Below, one piece after another: positions 1 to 10,255 of a stretch of DNA of 64,000 bases. Source of the stretch: Odontocerum albicorne (taxonomy: Eukaryota > Arthropoda > Insecta > Trichoptera > Odontoceridae); the NCBI GenBank assembly GCA_949825065.1, contig OX463859.1, positions 9,705,850 through 9,769,849 of the forward strand, in the 5' to 3' direction. Numbering within the stretch: position 1 is the stretch's first letter; the number at the start of each line of letters is the position of its first letter. The translations under genes and the position numbers were made by a program. A model generated the notes under the pieces. It searched no databases. It worked only from the letters and a program-made list of their open reading frames with translations, and was not told the DNA's origin.

Positions 1-205
1 AAGTTCATCCATTCATCCCTAATCACTTCATTCTGTATTGTGTCATACATTGTCATCCCGTGAATTATTCTAAGTGTACTCATTTCTACACCGTTTATTT
101 CGCTTTAGTCTTTTTCCACATCCGCGTTTCATTCCCATACATCATAGTTGGTATTAAAATACTGCTGTGGACTATCACCTTAGCAAATTTCGATACTGTC
201 CAGTT
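1..205 (-). repeat. LINE-A 3' coding end, truncated at window edge
   Basis: The complement reads like the C-terminal end of a non-LTR retrotransposon ORF that recurs throughout the window (called LINE-A here). It includes a degenerate form of the MYDRI-NEMI-DEC stretch best seen at 9297 onward. The start of the fragment lies left of position 1. No intact frame remains. It sits in the mitoferrin intron upstream of the first visible exon. Confidence 0.7.
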
Positions 206-253
206 CGACTATGTTTTGTATCATTGAGTTGTTTATTTATAAATATTAAAGTA

Positions 254-490
254 ATCTCCGTGGCCTAGTTGGTACGACGTCTGTCTCCCAACCCGAAGGT
301 TGCGGGTTCAAATCCCGCTTGGAACCAATTGTTTTCAAAAGGATTCCAGACTGGTTTTCACTTAAGGCCTCTTTAACATATTCCTGGTTAGTTGGAAGAG
401 TTTGCCACATGGAAATACGCCCGCCAGGTTGTACTGTATACAACGATAGTGTAATACAATTAATGCGCTTTTGTGTAATACAATTAGTGC
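254..490 (+). repeat. tRNA-derived SINE (SINE-T), best copy
   Basis: A tRNA-like head carries a polymerase III A box (tggcctagttgg, 261-272) and B box (ggttcaaatcc, 305-315). It is followed by a body ending in a gttgtactgtatacaac-type segment shared by many other copies. The body rules out a plain tRNA gene: the same tRNA-unrelated 3' part recurs at about 21.3, 28.6, 33.0, 34.7 and 38.9 kb. Short open frames across it are chance. The parental tRNA species is not clear to me. Confidence 0.8.
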
Positions 491-549
491 GTCTATTTGT
501 TATTATTTTTACTCTAAGGACTCTCTTCAATGGAAAGGTGCCACATAAT

Positions 550-1235
550 ATTTAAACCAAACAGAACAAACGTTTCACCGGGCAGATTGCCGACCGGTTT
601 TGGGCCTCCTAATTTCTGATAGGGTTGTCATAATTGAAAAATGTTAATAAGTCCGTTGTTTGTCCGATGACGTTTGCGTGCCGTGGCGATTTATTTATTT
701 ATTTAAATTCACAATACATACAGGCTTACTCCAGCTACATTGGAATTTTCAATGACAAAAATAGTTAAATATTAAAAAAAAATCACATTAATAACTTGAG
801 TGTTTTCTTACATCCCTATTATTAGAAAAAAAATATTTTACTTTTGATAATATGACATGAAATAATATATGTCACTATCTGAAGCAGTCTCGTTCAAAAG
901 ATTTAAGACTCTTCCAACAGGCATAGCGGCTGGAAGACCCGTTCTTGCTTAACATATGTGATTGAGAACAGTTCCTGCTGGTGCAGTCTAGTTTAATTGT
1001 TAGGAACATCGAACGCTAATCTTTATAGTTATTTAGGACATCTCACAATTCGTCGAACGAGTCTGACAACGTATACCAGGGGACGAAGATTTCTTTTAAC
1101 TCTCAAGGAGTTATATCCGAGCATGCCCAGCAGAAACTGAGTAGGATAAAGCCATGGATAAACTCCATCATATAGAGATATCGTAGATATTGTTTCTGTA
1201 CCTTATCCACCATGAGGGAGCTCTGTGCTTCCAGC
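550..1235. other. Intronic stretch, no gene
   Basis: AT-rich sequence with no open frame or recognised family. A moderately complex part at about 890-1235 looks like degraded repeat DNA, but I cannot name it. Confidence 0.5.
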
Positions 1236-1239
1236 GATG

Positions 1240-1350
1240 ATTGGTAGCCCTTCGAATTTATGATCAGGGTTGGCGCTATTAGATTGTTAATGGGGTATAG
1301 AGTTGAATGTGCCGGTAAACCCTTATGTACAACTGTTAGTACAATAAATA
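1240..1350 (+). repeat. Dispersed repeat R2, copy 1
   Basis: It shares the order cttc(g/t)aattta, tcagggttggcgc / ttagggttggtgcc, gattgttaatggggt and a ccggta tail with 2205-2345. This is a short dispersed repeat of unknown class with no coding potential. Confidence 0.6.
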
Positions 1351-1469
1351 TTAGTCCACTACAATAGTGACAACTTTAATGTATGGAAGTGAAACGTGGA
1401 CATGGAAAAAATATTGTAGAAATGCGTTCACTAAAAATAATAAGCGGAAAGTATCAAAATCTGCTCAGA

Positions 1470-1640
1470 TTTAATTTTTTTTTATTTATTTTACACATGA
1501 AAAGAAATATATACATAATTTGCGAAAAAACAACAGGTAATTTAATTCGGACACAATTTTAATGGATCTGGGTTTGTTGCCTTTCATTTGTCGTGTCCCC
1601 AGTAAACTAGGCTTTTGCCTGTACTGAGTATATAGTCTAT
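1470..1640 (+). repeat. Dispersed repeat R1, copy 1
   Basis: It begins with a ttttatttattttacacatga-like run and contains ccccagtaaactaggctttt followed by tgcctgta. The same order is found at 8010, 16740 and 61420, all on the + strand. R1 has no open frame and its class is unknown. Its right end matters because it seeds the 35-bp array at 61.56 kb. Confidence 0.75.
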
Positions 1641-1714
1641 AGAGGATGATAGTCCACATTAGAGGATGATAGTCATGCATAGAGGATTTAGTCCACAACA
1701 GTATTTTAGTACCA

Positions 1715-2180
1715 ACTATGATGTATGGAAATTAAACGTGGATGTGGAAAAATAGCAAAGTCAAATAAACGGTGTAGAAATGAGTGCACTTAGAAGAATT
1801 CACGGGAATTCAAGACAATGTATGACAGAATACGAAATGAAATAATCAGGGATGAATGTGAACTTAAGGTAAAAAATAAGATCGAAAAGAGCACTCTAAG
1901 ATATTTTGGACATTTAGAACGTATGAATGAAGAAATACTAAGAAAACAAATATACAGTGCAAATGAGATTGCAAAGCTTGGTAGAGGATGACCAAGGAAA
2001 GTATGATTGAATCAAGTGAATGATATTTTGAAAGAAGGAAATGTTATAAGTCAGAGAAATCGTAGGAGTTGTATAAGAATATGTATAAAATAGGTGAAGA
2101 AGAGGCGAAAGTTGCGTGTCGCGATAGGAAAGTCTGCCGCTCTCTCCGCTCTGATTACACAGACAGGGAAATTACGTGAT
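1715..2180 (+). repeat. LINE-A 3' coding end, degraded
   Basis: The + strand encodes, across several frames, pieces of the LINE-A C-terminal region: a RRIHG-like stretch, MYDRIRNEIIRDEC, TLRYFGHLERMNEEI, and a GR-PRKV-LNQVNDILKEGN stretch. Stops and shifts break it, including a tga within the GRGRPRK region. This is the most complete LINE-A end in the left part of the window. Confidence 0.75.
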
Positions 2181-2204
2181 GATGTGTTATATACGAGTAT
2201 GTAT

Positions 2205-2345
2205 TGATTCGATGGCGTTTGCATGCGGCGGCCATGCAGGTAACCCTTCTAATTTATTATTAGGGTTGGTGCCACTTGATTGTTAATGGGGTGTAATAGT
2301 GTTTGATGTACCGGTATTTATATTACACTACAGTTGTTTATAAAG
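2205..2345 (+). repeat. Dispersed repeat R2, copy 2
   Basis: Second copy of the repeat at 1240-1350, with the same gattgttaatggggt core and ccggta end. It directly follows a LINE-A end, so R2 may be the 3' tail of LINE-A or an insertion beside it. Confidence 0.55.
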
Positions 2346-2479
2346 TAAAACCTGATTAAAACTGATTTATAATAAATGACGGCGGGTGTGGTTAGCATTC
2401 ATGCTAAGGAAGCGATAATGCTAGATTTAATTCCTGCCGTATTCACTTCTGAGATGGTTTTGCTCTTAAACTGTTGTAC

Positions 2480-2790
2480 AGCTGAATTTACGCTTTTCTG
2501 TAACTTATATATGCTGCTTATAAATTTTTATAGTGCTATTAAGCAACGTAAAAATAACGCTATATATACTAGTAACTTGTCAGAGTTACATATAGCGTTA
2601 TTATCAAAGGGCTGCAACATATTATATTAAATAAACCAACCGTTTTGGAAGTTAAATATCCTTGCTATTGGAACTTTGGATTTGATTTGTCAATACTGTG
2701 TTCTTGCTGAAGTGCAATAGTTTTCACATTCTAAGGACACATTCTTCAATTCACAGGATGATTGACGATCATAATCTACCATAAGGGATA
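2480..2790 (+). repeat. Dispersed repeat R3, diverged single copy
   Basis: It matches 21610-21880 in order: a gctattaagcaa...aaaataa(c/t)gctatata segment, ggaactttggatt, actgtgt(t/g), cttgctgaa, and cacaggatg. Here the terminal part is present once. At 21.8-22.8 kb it is expanded into a tandem array. No coding sequence seen. Confidence 0.6.
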
Positions 2791-2794
2791 ACCC

Positions 2795-2851
2795 ATCGGC
2801 AGGATTATTGCCATGAGACAATTTCTTCCAACCAGCTAGAAAGACTACGAA
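2795..2851 (-). repeat. SINE-T 3' fragment
   Basis: Reverse complement gives the gctggttggaag and gtctcatggcaataa signature of the SINE-T body. It lies head to head with the next SINE fragment. Confidence 0.55.
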
Positions 2852-2858
2852 GTAAACG

Positions 2859-2975
2859 ATCTCCGTGGCTTACTTAGCAAGACGCCTGTCTTTCAATCTG
2901 GGTTAGTACATAAAAAAGGGTTCCAGTTCAATTTTCACTTAAAGCCCCAACATTTTTCTGATGAACTAGGGAGAA
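2859..2975 (+). repeat. SINE-T fragment, B box lost
   Basis: Starts with the SINE-T head (atctccgtggc, then agacgcctgtct) and continues to the aaagggttccag segment. The B box region is eroded, so this copy cannot be an active pol III template. Confidence 0.6.
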
Positions 2976-3189
2976 GGGAGAAATTTGTGTCTGGATAGAA
3001 TTAAGTGATGATCTGTTCTCTCTGCTTAGCCCAATAGGGATTTGTGCTTAGAACCCGGGATACCTAAGGTTACCCGAGCTGCTGAGCAAGCATGTAAACT
3101 TCTGGATTATGGCACTGACAAATATCGTCCTAAATATTATTTTATATTACCATATTTAGTAAACAATATAAGCAGATAGATGTATTGCG

Positions 3190-3330
3190 ATGCGGCTGGC
3201 AATCTCTTCTAATCAGAAAGATGGTAAACACCAGACTGGAGTCTATTCATTAAAAAAAGGGGACTAACAGGAATTTAATCCTCAACTCAATCTAAAGACA
3301 GACGTTTTACCAACTAGATCGTCTTATAAC
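3190..3330 (-). repeat. SINE-T, degraded
   Basis: Antisense copy: ggcaatctcttctaa, accagactggagt, a decayed B box, and accaactaga near the head. Ordinary decayed SINE. Confidence 0.6.
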
Positions 3331-3646
3331 TGGAAACTCGTGACTATACTCGTAGATGGTACTATACTTAAGAAAATGTAGCACGGTTCCTGTGACAGTT
3401 CACAAATTTTCCCCAATACAACCTTGTAACGACGTTCAGTAATTTTAATTACATATTTTATCAACTTTAATATAAGCCTCGATTCTAATAAATAGCAAGT
3501 TATTTAGGTAAATAAATTACATAAAACTAACAATAATGACAAATTAATACATCTTGTTACAAATTAGCAAAAATGTGGCAGTTTGTTAAAATCAAATAAT
3601 ATTTGGTGACGTTTGTCAAAAGTCAATACGTTAGTCTGTATTGGCT

Positions 3647-3888
3647 AGGGATGGGGTATTCGATAATTGGATTTTCGATTTTTTTATACCTAAAATTAAA
3701 TGTTCGTAATTAGTATTAATTCTAGTGGATCTTGGCCTATTTAAAGATAGATACAAATCATACAATACATTAGAAAGTCAGTATAATGATAATTAGGAAT
3801 TAAAACGTCAGTTTAGAGAAAAACGATTTTTCGATTTATAAAAAAACTATTCGATTTGTAAAAAAAAACGATTTTACCCCATCCCTTT
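3647..3888. mobile_element. Small inverted-repeat element (agggatggggta ends)
   Basis: The ends are inverted copies: agggatggggta at the left and taccccatccct at the right. The interior is A/T and cgattt-rich with no open frame. The arrangement suggests a MITE, but I found no convincing target-site duplication, so the superfamily is open. Confidence 0.5.
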
Positions 3889-4139
3889 GAGACATGGCGT
3901 TTCAAACGTCACAGGAACCAGCCTACATCTGCCCAAGTATAATCAAATGTTTTTTGACAAATTTCTGAACGCAAATTATGTATTTTAACTGAAATCTTGA
4001 AAAGAGATAAAAATTCCAAGTTTTGTTATTAGAGTTAAAATGTCATTTTTTAAAACCAAATCCCGTGTTTCTTAATTTGACCAAAACAGCATATTTCGTA
4101 ATTTTAACAAAATCCCGTATTACGTAATGTGAGATCAAT

Positions 4140-4561
4140 CGCCTTCCATATTTCATATTATGATCAATCTTCCCGTATATTTCCCGCCTCGACCTCTACC
4201 TTCCGATATCGATAATATTCCATCTGTTCTTGCAGCCATATTCCGCAGTCGCGGAAGAATCGATCTAGCTCGCGGTACCGCGCCCGCCAAACAAGTTCAA
4301 GGACGCGAGCGACACTTTCCTGTTTTTATTGATGCCGATTTCGACAATTTGTATTTATTTGTTCAACCGTTCTTGTCGAAATGTGTCAACATTTTGAAAA
4401 AAAAATGGTCACTTTTTCATATACACCCAGTTGGTAGGTTGCCACTAGGGAAGGGATTTTTTTTTACTAGGGATGGAAATTCTCGATCGTGTAGTTCAAG
4501 AGTTCCTAAATTTTTTTTCGGCCGCAGACACCCTTACCAAAAACTTTTAAAACCGTCTTAG
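4140..4561 (+). other. Locally GC-rich patch with an unrecognised 133-residue open frame
   Basis: An open frame runs 4160-4561. Within it, 4240-4320 is unusually rich in CG dinucleotides for this window. The translation starts MINLPVYFPPRPLP and ends in a lysine- and serine-rich tail with low-complexity F and K runs from poly-T/A tracts. I recognise no domain, and no splice evidence links it to mitoferrin. It could be a decayed transposon end, an alternative promoter or exon of mitoferrin, or chance. Confidence 0.25.
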
Positions 4562-5179
4562 TCATTTACTTTACTTACTCAAATTAATAAGTTTGTACAG
4601 TACTCGGTATTAAATATTTCACTAGATATCAAACTTTTCATTTTAATCATTTGTAATTAAGGATTAGAAAAAGATAAAAGGATTACGGATTATGGCAGTA
4701 TCTTGTGCAATATTTAATATTGAAATCTGCGCTGACGAAAATTAAAGCAAAAAAATAGTTTCTTTTAATGACACATTTTACCTTTTCGTTCACAAGTTTG
4801 GTATGTAATGTGTTTTTATCAAAAACGTGTTATTATGAGGAAAGACCGTTGAAACTAAGTTAACCAAGATTATTTATTTAACTGTACGTAGGAGTATATT
4901 TTACTACGTAAAAGAAGCAAGATCGTTACACAAATAGAAAATTTTCTACCAAAAAATCCTTCTTACCCACCATTTCAAAACCTCCTGCTGATCGAGTTTT
5001 TTCCTTTCTCGTTGAACTTGCTGATTGATTAAGTTTGGTTCTTATATTTTTGATTAATAACCCTTTCGAACTAAGGAGATATCTTTGAAAAGTGTCAATT
5101 TCTAAAGTATCTGTTGCTCTTGTCATTATTTGAATTCATGATATTTTTTTATAGTAAAAACATTCTTCATTGCTTGCAG
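4562..5179. other. Intron sequence upstream of mitoferrin exon
   Basis: AT-rich with no repeat family recognised. It ends in a good 3' splice site (pyrimidine-rich run then tgcttgcag, AG at 5178-5179). Confidence 0.6.
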
Positions 5180-5310
5180 ACCTGTCCGAGGAATGTCTGC
5201 GGTGGTGATAGGTGCGGGGCCGGCGCACGCCCTGTACTTTAGCACCTACGAGTTCTCAAAGGACTTCCTGGGGCAGGTCACCAACCAGAGGCACAAACAC
5301 TTGGTGTATG
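5180..5310 (+). CDS. mfrn: Mitoferrin, internal exon (end of first carrier repeat, start of second)
   Basis: This exon is part of mitoferrin, the mitochondrial inner-membrane solute carrier (SLC25A28/37) that brings iron into the matrix for heme and Fe-S synthesis. The 131-nt exon starts after AG at 5178-5179 and ends at the GT at 5311. One base completes a codon from the previous exon, then 43 codons, then one base. The product contains RGMSAVVIGAGPAHALYFST and YEFSKDF, which fit the end of transmembrane helix 2 and the linker into repeat 2. The tat-g end joins the gt of the next exon to make glycine, so phases agree. The N-terminal exon(s), with the first half of repeat 1, must lie left of the window. 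Confidence 0.93.
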
Positions 5311-5345
5311 GTGAGTCTTGGTTCATTTCCTTCAATTGCAGACAG

Positions 5346-5690
5346 CTAAATTATGACAATATATGACAGAATGAATGTAAACTTAAGGCTGATGTGTTGA
5401 GGAAGATGAAGAAGAGCACTCTGAGATGGTTTGGGCACGAGGAGCAAATTAGTGGAGAAAAATTAACTAAAGAAATGTGCAGTGTAAATGTAAATTGAAG
5501 GGGTGGTAGAGGAAGACCAAGGATAGTGTGGTTGGATCGAGTGGATGATATTTAGAAAGAAGTAAGAGAAATCGTAGGAACCGTCTGAGTTGATGTATGG
5601 ATGTGGAAGAGGCAGAATATGTGTGTTTAGATGGGAAAATTTGGTGCTCTGTCCTCTGCCTACTCCAATTTATGTGTAAATTATGTTCTA
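5346..5690 (+). repeat. LINE-A 3' coding end, degraded
   Basis: Pieces of the LINE-A end are legible: MYDRM, LKADVLRKMKKSTLRWFGH, then GRGRPRIVWLDRVDDI and a VEEAEYVCLDGKIW stretch, with several frame breaks. It lies just inside the mitoferrin intron. Confidence 0.7.
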
Positions 5691-5824
5691 GTAGCACAAA
5701 AGCCCTAAGTTTCATAAATTTGTATTCATTAACACATATATTGATTGTGCTTTAGAAAAGACACTCAAATTAACGATGATAGTTTTTATATGTTCATTCT
5801 TTCTTATGTGAATAAAAATTTGCA

Positions 5825-6330
5825 TGAACTAATCGAGAGAAACAACGGGGGCTATGTGCGATAAAAGGCTATCAATAAAGCTTAAGAGTAAGATCTACAA
5901 GACAGAGATCAGGTCCGCTATACTATATGGAGTTGAGTGTTGCCTTTAAGAAAAAAGAGGAACAACTGCTTCAAGTCATGAGATGCGCATGCTACCGTGG
6001 TCACTGAACGTCATTAGATTGGACAAGATCCGAAATTAACTAATTCGCGGAACAATCACAGTGACGCTAATAGTAGATAGAGTCTGGGAAGTACGACTAC
6101 GCTGGTATGGGCACGTGTAACGGCAGAATGAAGAATCTATGCTAAAGACAGCCACGTATTGGGAACTTCCAAATGGAAACAGAGGGAGACCCAAAAAGAG
6201 TCTATATAAGTAAGTGGTGGAGGACGTGAAGAGACTGACTATTTCCGAGTGATTGGTGAAATGGAAAGAGATGGTTAAAAGAGGCCCAAGCAGCTGACCC
6301 TAAATGGGTGGGATAAGACTAGGGAATATA
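5825..6330 (+). repeat. RTE-like LINE 3' coding relic
   Basis: Conceptual translation across frames gives the end of a non-LTR reverse transcriptase ORF: a STRQRSGPLYYMELS stretch (compare the usual VIRPALLYGAE), EEQLLQVMRCAC, VREVRLRWYGHV-like sequence, NEESMLKTA, and NRGRPKKSL. Stop codons and shifts are frequent. A sister relic is at 15110-15600. Confidence 0.7.
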
Positions 6331-6462
6331 AGATTCATTCTTATGTGAACATGTTCAAGAGTATGGGTGCAAGACAATATTGTCTTCAGGTCCAATAATC
6401 GAGCCTTCGGGGTTGAAAACCACTGGAGTAGAACGTTATTCACAATTTTTCATTGCATGTGT

Positions 6463-7223
6463 AAAGGCGCAATTCCACTGAGGCAACATTTAGGCAACAT
6501 GTAGCATTAATGCATGCTACACACAGTATTTCAATCGAAGGAACACAAAACGACAAGAAGCAAGAATCTTTGTAGCATGCTACTTGTTGATTGTTGATGC
6601 CGGGACGCATGCGTCACCTTTAGACATGTTTCAGCGTGTCGAACAATGTCGCCATTATTCAAAAGTCAGCGGATCGGTGCGGCTTGTAGCGTGCGACATG
6701 GAGTGGAATATTGATAAAACTACCTTGTTTATTGAAGATTATCATAATTCACCGGAGTTATGGAATAATAAAATTAGTGATTATAAAAACAACAGGACAA
6801 AATATTATAAACTGAAGCAGTTAGCGAGTAAATACGATTGCACTATACTCGATGTGAAAAAAAAATCAAGAATTAGAGTTCAGCTTTTCATCATTCTGAG
6901 CTTCTTGACTACAAACATATAATTCTCTTCTCCAACACCGTGGCTTTCTTTTTTTTCTATGATTCAAAACTATTACCAAATATGCAACCGCTGCGATTGT
7001 TTGTGAAGACATAATGTACCAAACTCACGTTGCCTCCATGGAATTGTTTAAGACGCATGCTACACGTATTGATGACAAAGCGCATGCGATTCGGATAGTC
7101 AAAATCCGCATGCCGATATTGTTAAAATTTATGACACAGTCGCACACCTAGGAACAGGCCACACTAGGAAACATGTCGCATGCCTCATGTTGTTCATTGT
7201 TGCCTCAGTCGAATTGCGCCTTT
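6463..7223 (+). mobile_element. PIF/Harbinger-like non-autonomous element
   Basis: A 761-bp element has matching inverted ends: aaaggcgcaattccactgag at the left and the complement of ctcagtcgaattgcgccttt at the right. Further inverted matches extend inward (gaggcaaca). It contains a MADF-like ORF (see 6698). TAA/TTA lies beside the ends, which would fit a 3-bp TWA target, but the two sides are not identical. PIF/Harbinger elements often carry a second ORF with a Myb/SANT or MADF DNA-binding domain, so I infer that superfamily. There is no room for a transposase. Confidence 0.6.
6698..6922 (+). pseudogene. MADF-domain-like ORF inside the element
   Basis: The frame from the ATG at 6698 reads MEWNIDKTTLFIEDYHNSPE, then LWNNKISDYKNNRTKYYKLK, QLASKYDCTILDVKKK. 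The pattern L-I-E-x-Y-x-x-x-P-x-L-W ... DYKN(R) ... L is the MADF (Myb/SANT-like) signature seen in Adf-1-type regulators and in Harbinger accessory proteins. After VKKK an A run shifts the frame: the other frame gives KKIKN, as expected for the end of a MADF domain. The product is therefore truncated. An in-frame upstream ATG at 6584 adds sequence unlike the domain. Role inferred: DNA-binding partner of a Harbinger transposase, now broken. Confidence 0.6.
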
Positions 7224-7755
7224 AGGACTACTATCTCACATTGAGAGATAAACAACATTTGCATGCATAGTATTGTTACGAGATGATGTCTTTTACCAAC
7301 TGGGTATTATTGAAAATCGAACCTGAATCTTATGGACAGAGGCTGAAAGAAGTTGTAAATGTAGAATTCTTTTTGATTTGTCACTTTTCGAGATCCATCT
7401 TTATGTTCATTATACTATTTACACAGAAATAATAGATCTGAAGGCTTAAAAAGATGAGGTTTATCTAAAGTTCTGGTGTAATGCTCACTTTTCGGTGTTT
7501 CTCAGCAAGTCACTTATAGATTATTGATTATCATGTTTGTTTCAATATCACTGTGGACATTCGTTCAAGAAACCCCTTCTATGCATGTTCAACTTGCATC
7601 TAATACTTGGAGTTTTTCAGGACTCTCAGCTTGTTTCAAGGTGCCATGGTTTCCGAGACCTCAGTTGACAGATGGTTTTATCCTTCCATTTCAGATTACG
7701 CACGTAATCCATTATTATTACGATGAATTTGAATTGAACAATTATTTTTTTTCAG

Positions 7756-7812
7756 GTGCGTCAGGTTGTTTAGCATCTCTAATACACGATGGAATATCAA
7801 ACCCAACTGAAG
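7756..7812 (+). CDS. mfrn: Mitoferrin, 57-nt internal exon
   Basis: A very short exon starts after ttttttttcag (AG at 7754-7755) and ends at the GT at 7813-7814. Phase: two bases complete the glycine codon opened at 5310, then 18 codons (ASGCLASLIHDGISNPTE), then one base. It carries the helix-3 start of carrier repeat 2 and the P-T-E half of the PX[D/E]XX[K/R] gate motif. The K/R half (VVKQR) is encoded after the 16.4-kb intron. Conservation of this motif across the junction confirms the splice assignment. Confidence 0.92.
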
Positions 7813-8009
7813 GTACAGTATATTTTTATATTTGATAATTTTTATTGTTCTTTATAAATTACTCATGATTATTTTATATAGTACACATAAACTAACATGA
7901 GTCACAGCACGTTTTTTTTTCATTTGTTTTCCATATGCAGACGTACCACGCACTCACAACTTGAATTTTATGACCACCACTTCGGTTACTTGGAGAAATA
8001 ACTTTTTCC

Positions 8010-8200
8010 ACTTATTTAATTTATTTATACATGACAATAAATTTTATAAATACATAATTTCGTGAAAAAACAACAGATAATTTAATGTGGACACACAATT
8101 TTAATGAATCTGTTGACATTCGTTTGTCCTGTCCCCAGTAAACTAGGTTTTTGCCTGTATCTTACCGAGGACAAATAGCATGAAAAAATAAATTGATATT
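8010..8200 (+). repeat. Dispersed repeat R1, copy 2
   Basis: Same order as the other R1 copies: tttatacatgacaa, a c-rich core with cccagtaaactaggtttt, then tgcctgtatcttaccgaggac and an a-rich end. R1-like sequence may continue after the Tc1/mariner insertion at 8362-8942. Confidence 0.75.
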
Positions 8201-8361
8201 TATTTTCGATTTTTATTTAAATGAATGATCCTTTAAAACATAAATGTTTCTTATTTAAATACTCTTTTATATATCGGAATTGTGGTGGGATTTTTTATAC
8301 TTATGATTTTTTCCCCATTTTTATTTATTTCGTTTTTATTTTCTGTTTTATGTAAACTATA

Positions 8362-8942
8362 GGGTCTTTCAAATTGAGCGCATTTTTTAATTCTTGGATA
8401 AGAATACAGATGGCGTCGCAAACTTGCCTGGGTCTTGTGAAACTTGAGAAGTGTAACGTATGGCATTTATAAAAATGGAGTCGTATACAATACGACAACG
8501 CGTTCAAATTGTTAAATTATTTTATGAAAATGGGCATTCGGGGAAAAATGTTTTTAGAAAATATTTACGGGTTGCGTAATCGTCCATCTGAAAGCACTAT
8601 CAATCGAATTGTTAAAACATTTCAAGGAACTGGTTCGGTGGAAGATAAAAGAAGAGAAAGATATAGACGTAGCGGGTGTTCACAAGATCATATTGATTTG
8701 GTCCAGCATCGTGAAAGTGTTGCTGAAGACCCAGAAATGTCTATTAGTTGACGTTCACAGCAAATTGGACTCAGTGAATCCACAACATGGCGTATTTTAC
8801 GAAAAGATTTAGCTCTGAAGGTACATAAGGTTCAAATAACACAGGAACTAAAGCCATTGGATCATGCAAAACATTGTGTATTTGTCAATTGGGTCAAAGA
8901 ACAACCAGATGAATTAAAAAAAGCGCTCAATTTGAAAGACCC
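8362..8942 (+). mobile_element. Tc1/mariner-superfamily deletion derivative
   Basis: Ends are inverted repeats: gggtctttcaaattgagcgc at the left and its complement at the right, extending inward to ttttttaattc (about 36 bp), flanked by TA. The + strand carries the N-terminal half of a transposase in broken frames: MESYTIRQRVQIVKLFYENG (8478 onward), then RPSESTINRIVKTFQGTGSV, RESVAEDPEMSI, and a helix-turn-helix-like LTQELKP-DHA stretch. The catalytic half is missing. Several frameshifts and a tga after SIS make it non-functional. Confidence 0.75.
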
Positions 8943-9219
8943 TATACAATACCCCGTTGTATACTCTTATCAACTAAACATTGACACTGAATTATGTATG
9001 TGTATATCACTCGAATCAATCCCATCACACTTCATCACTCCAGACAGATCAATAAGTTCATACCGTAATGCACCGCACATAATCATTAAAAGTGCACCAA
9101 CTCAAGAGTTCACAGTTAAATATATATAGTAGTCCCATGGTATCCATGAGAGATTGACTCAAGTCCTTTATATAATGGTATATCGTAGTATGACACAATA
9201 TAAAAATCTGCTAAGTCCA

Positions 9220-9440
9220 AAGCAGAATTTTAGTACTTAGATGTATTAGAGTGAAAAGAGGACGCGTAAAAAGTGTAATGAATAAATGGTGTAGAAATGT
9301 GTGCACTCAGAAGAATACATGGGGTGACAATGTATGACAGAATATGCAATGAAATGATAAGGGGCGAGTGTGAACCTATGGCTGATATGTTGAAGAAGAC
9401 CACTCTGAGATGGTTTGGGTATGCAGAACGAATGAATGAG
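9220..9440 (+). repeat. LINE-A 3' coding end, + copy of an inverted pair
   Basis: An open stretch encodes CALRRIHGVTMYDRICNEMI, then RGECEPMADMLKKTTLRWFG, YAERMNE. This is the clearest reading of this part of LINE-A in the window. It is joined head to head with an antisense copy at 9441. Confidence 0.75.
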
Positions 9441-9720
9441 TCAGTCTTTCTACTTTTATTCGTTCCACGACCATCTCAGCGGGTTTTTCTTCATCTTACT
9501 CAATATATCAGCCTTATGTTCACATTCATCCCTAATTGCTTTATTCCTTATTCTGTTATACATTGTCACTCCATGCATTTCTAAAGCATTTATTTAGTTC
9601 CTTTCAGTATTTTCCACATCCAAGTTTCACTCTCATATAATAAAGTAGGCACCAAAATGCTATTGTAGACTATCACCTAAGCAGTTTTTGATTATGTCTC
9701 GTTCGAGTATTCTTATTAAA
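9441..9720 (-). repeat. LINE-A 3' coding end, - copy of an inverted pair
   Basis: Antisense copy of the same LINE-A region: the complement contains atgtataacagaataaggaa and aatgtgaacataaggctgat. It starts where the + copy stops, so the two arms form an interrupted palindrome of about 230 bp each. Confidence 0.7.
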
Positions 9721-9726
9721 ACATTG

Positions 9727-10255
9727 ACCAAACGAATACAAAAAAGAAACTTAACAACAATAATATTTAATTCATCGAAGTCATTTCCGATCAACTATTG
9801 TATTTAAAAAATGTTTTAATTTTTAAGATTAGCGATTTTAATTTTTATATAATGTAATTAGTTTAGGGAAAATTGTGCCATAATTTTCCTATCAATTCGG
9901 GTTAAACAATTTTGCACATTAATCACGACCCGTGCATGGTCAGAGGTTATCGTTGTTTGTTTTTATTAAATATATTCATATTTTTTTACCAAACAAATAC
10001 AAAAGACAAACTTAAAAACAATAATATTTTATTTATTGAAGTCATTTCCGATGAACTATCGTACTGTAGAAAAAAATGTTTTCTTTTTTAAGATTTGCAC
10101 CACTTCTTTCTTCATATCAGGAATTTTTATATAATGTAATTAGTTCAGTGGAAGTTGTGCGATAATTTGTCTATCAATTCGGGTTAAACAATTTTGCGCA
10201 TTAATCACGACCTGTGCATGGTCAGAGGTTATCATTGTTTGTTTTTATTAAATAT
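9727..10255. repeat. Tandem duplication, about 261 bp x 2
   Basis: The block from accaaacgaatacaaaa recurs 261 bp downstream at 9988. Both copies carry gtcatttccgat, tttttatataatgtaatta, ctatcaattcgggttaaaca, and tgcatggtcagaggttatc. No coding potential and no known family. Confidence 0.8.

Noticed and set aside
254..330. A possible tRNA gene with good A and B boxes
   Set aside because: The same head with the same non-tRNA body recurs many times in both orientations, so it is a SINE; the cloverleaf is also imperfect.
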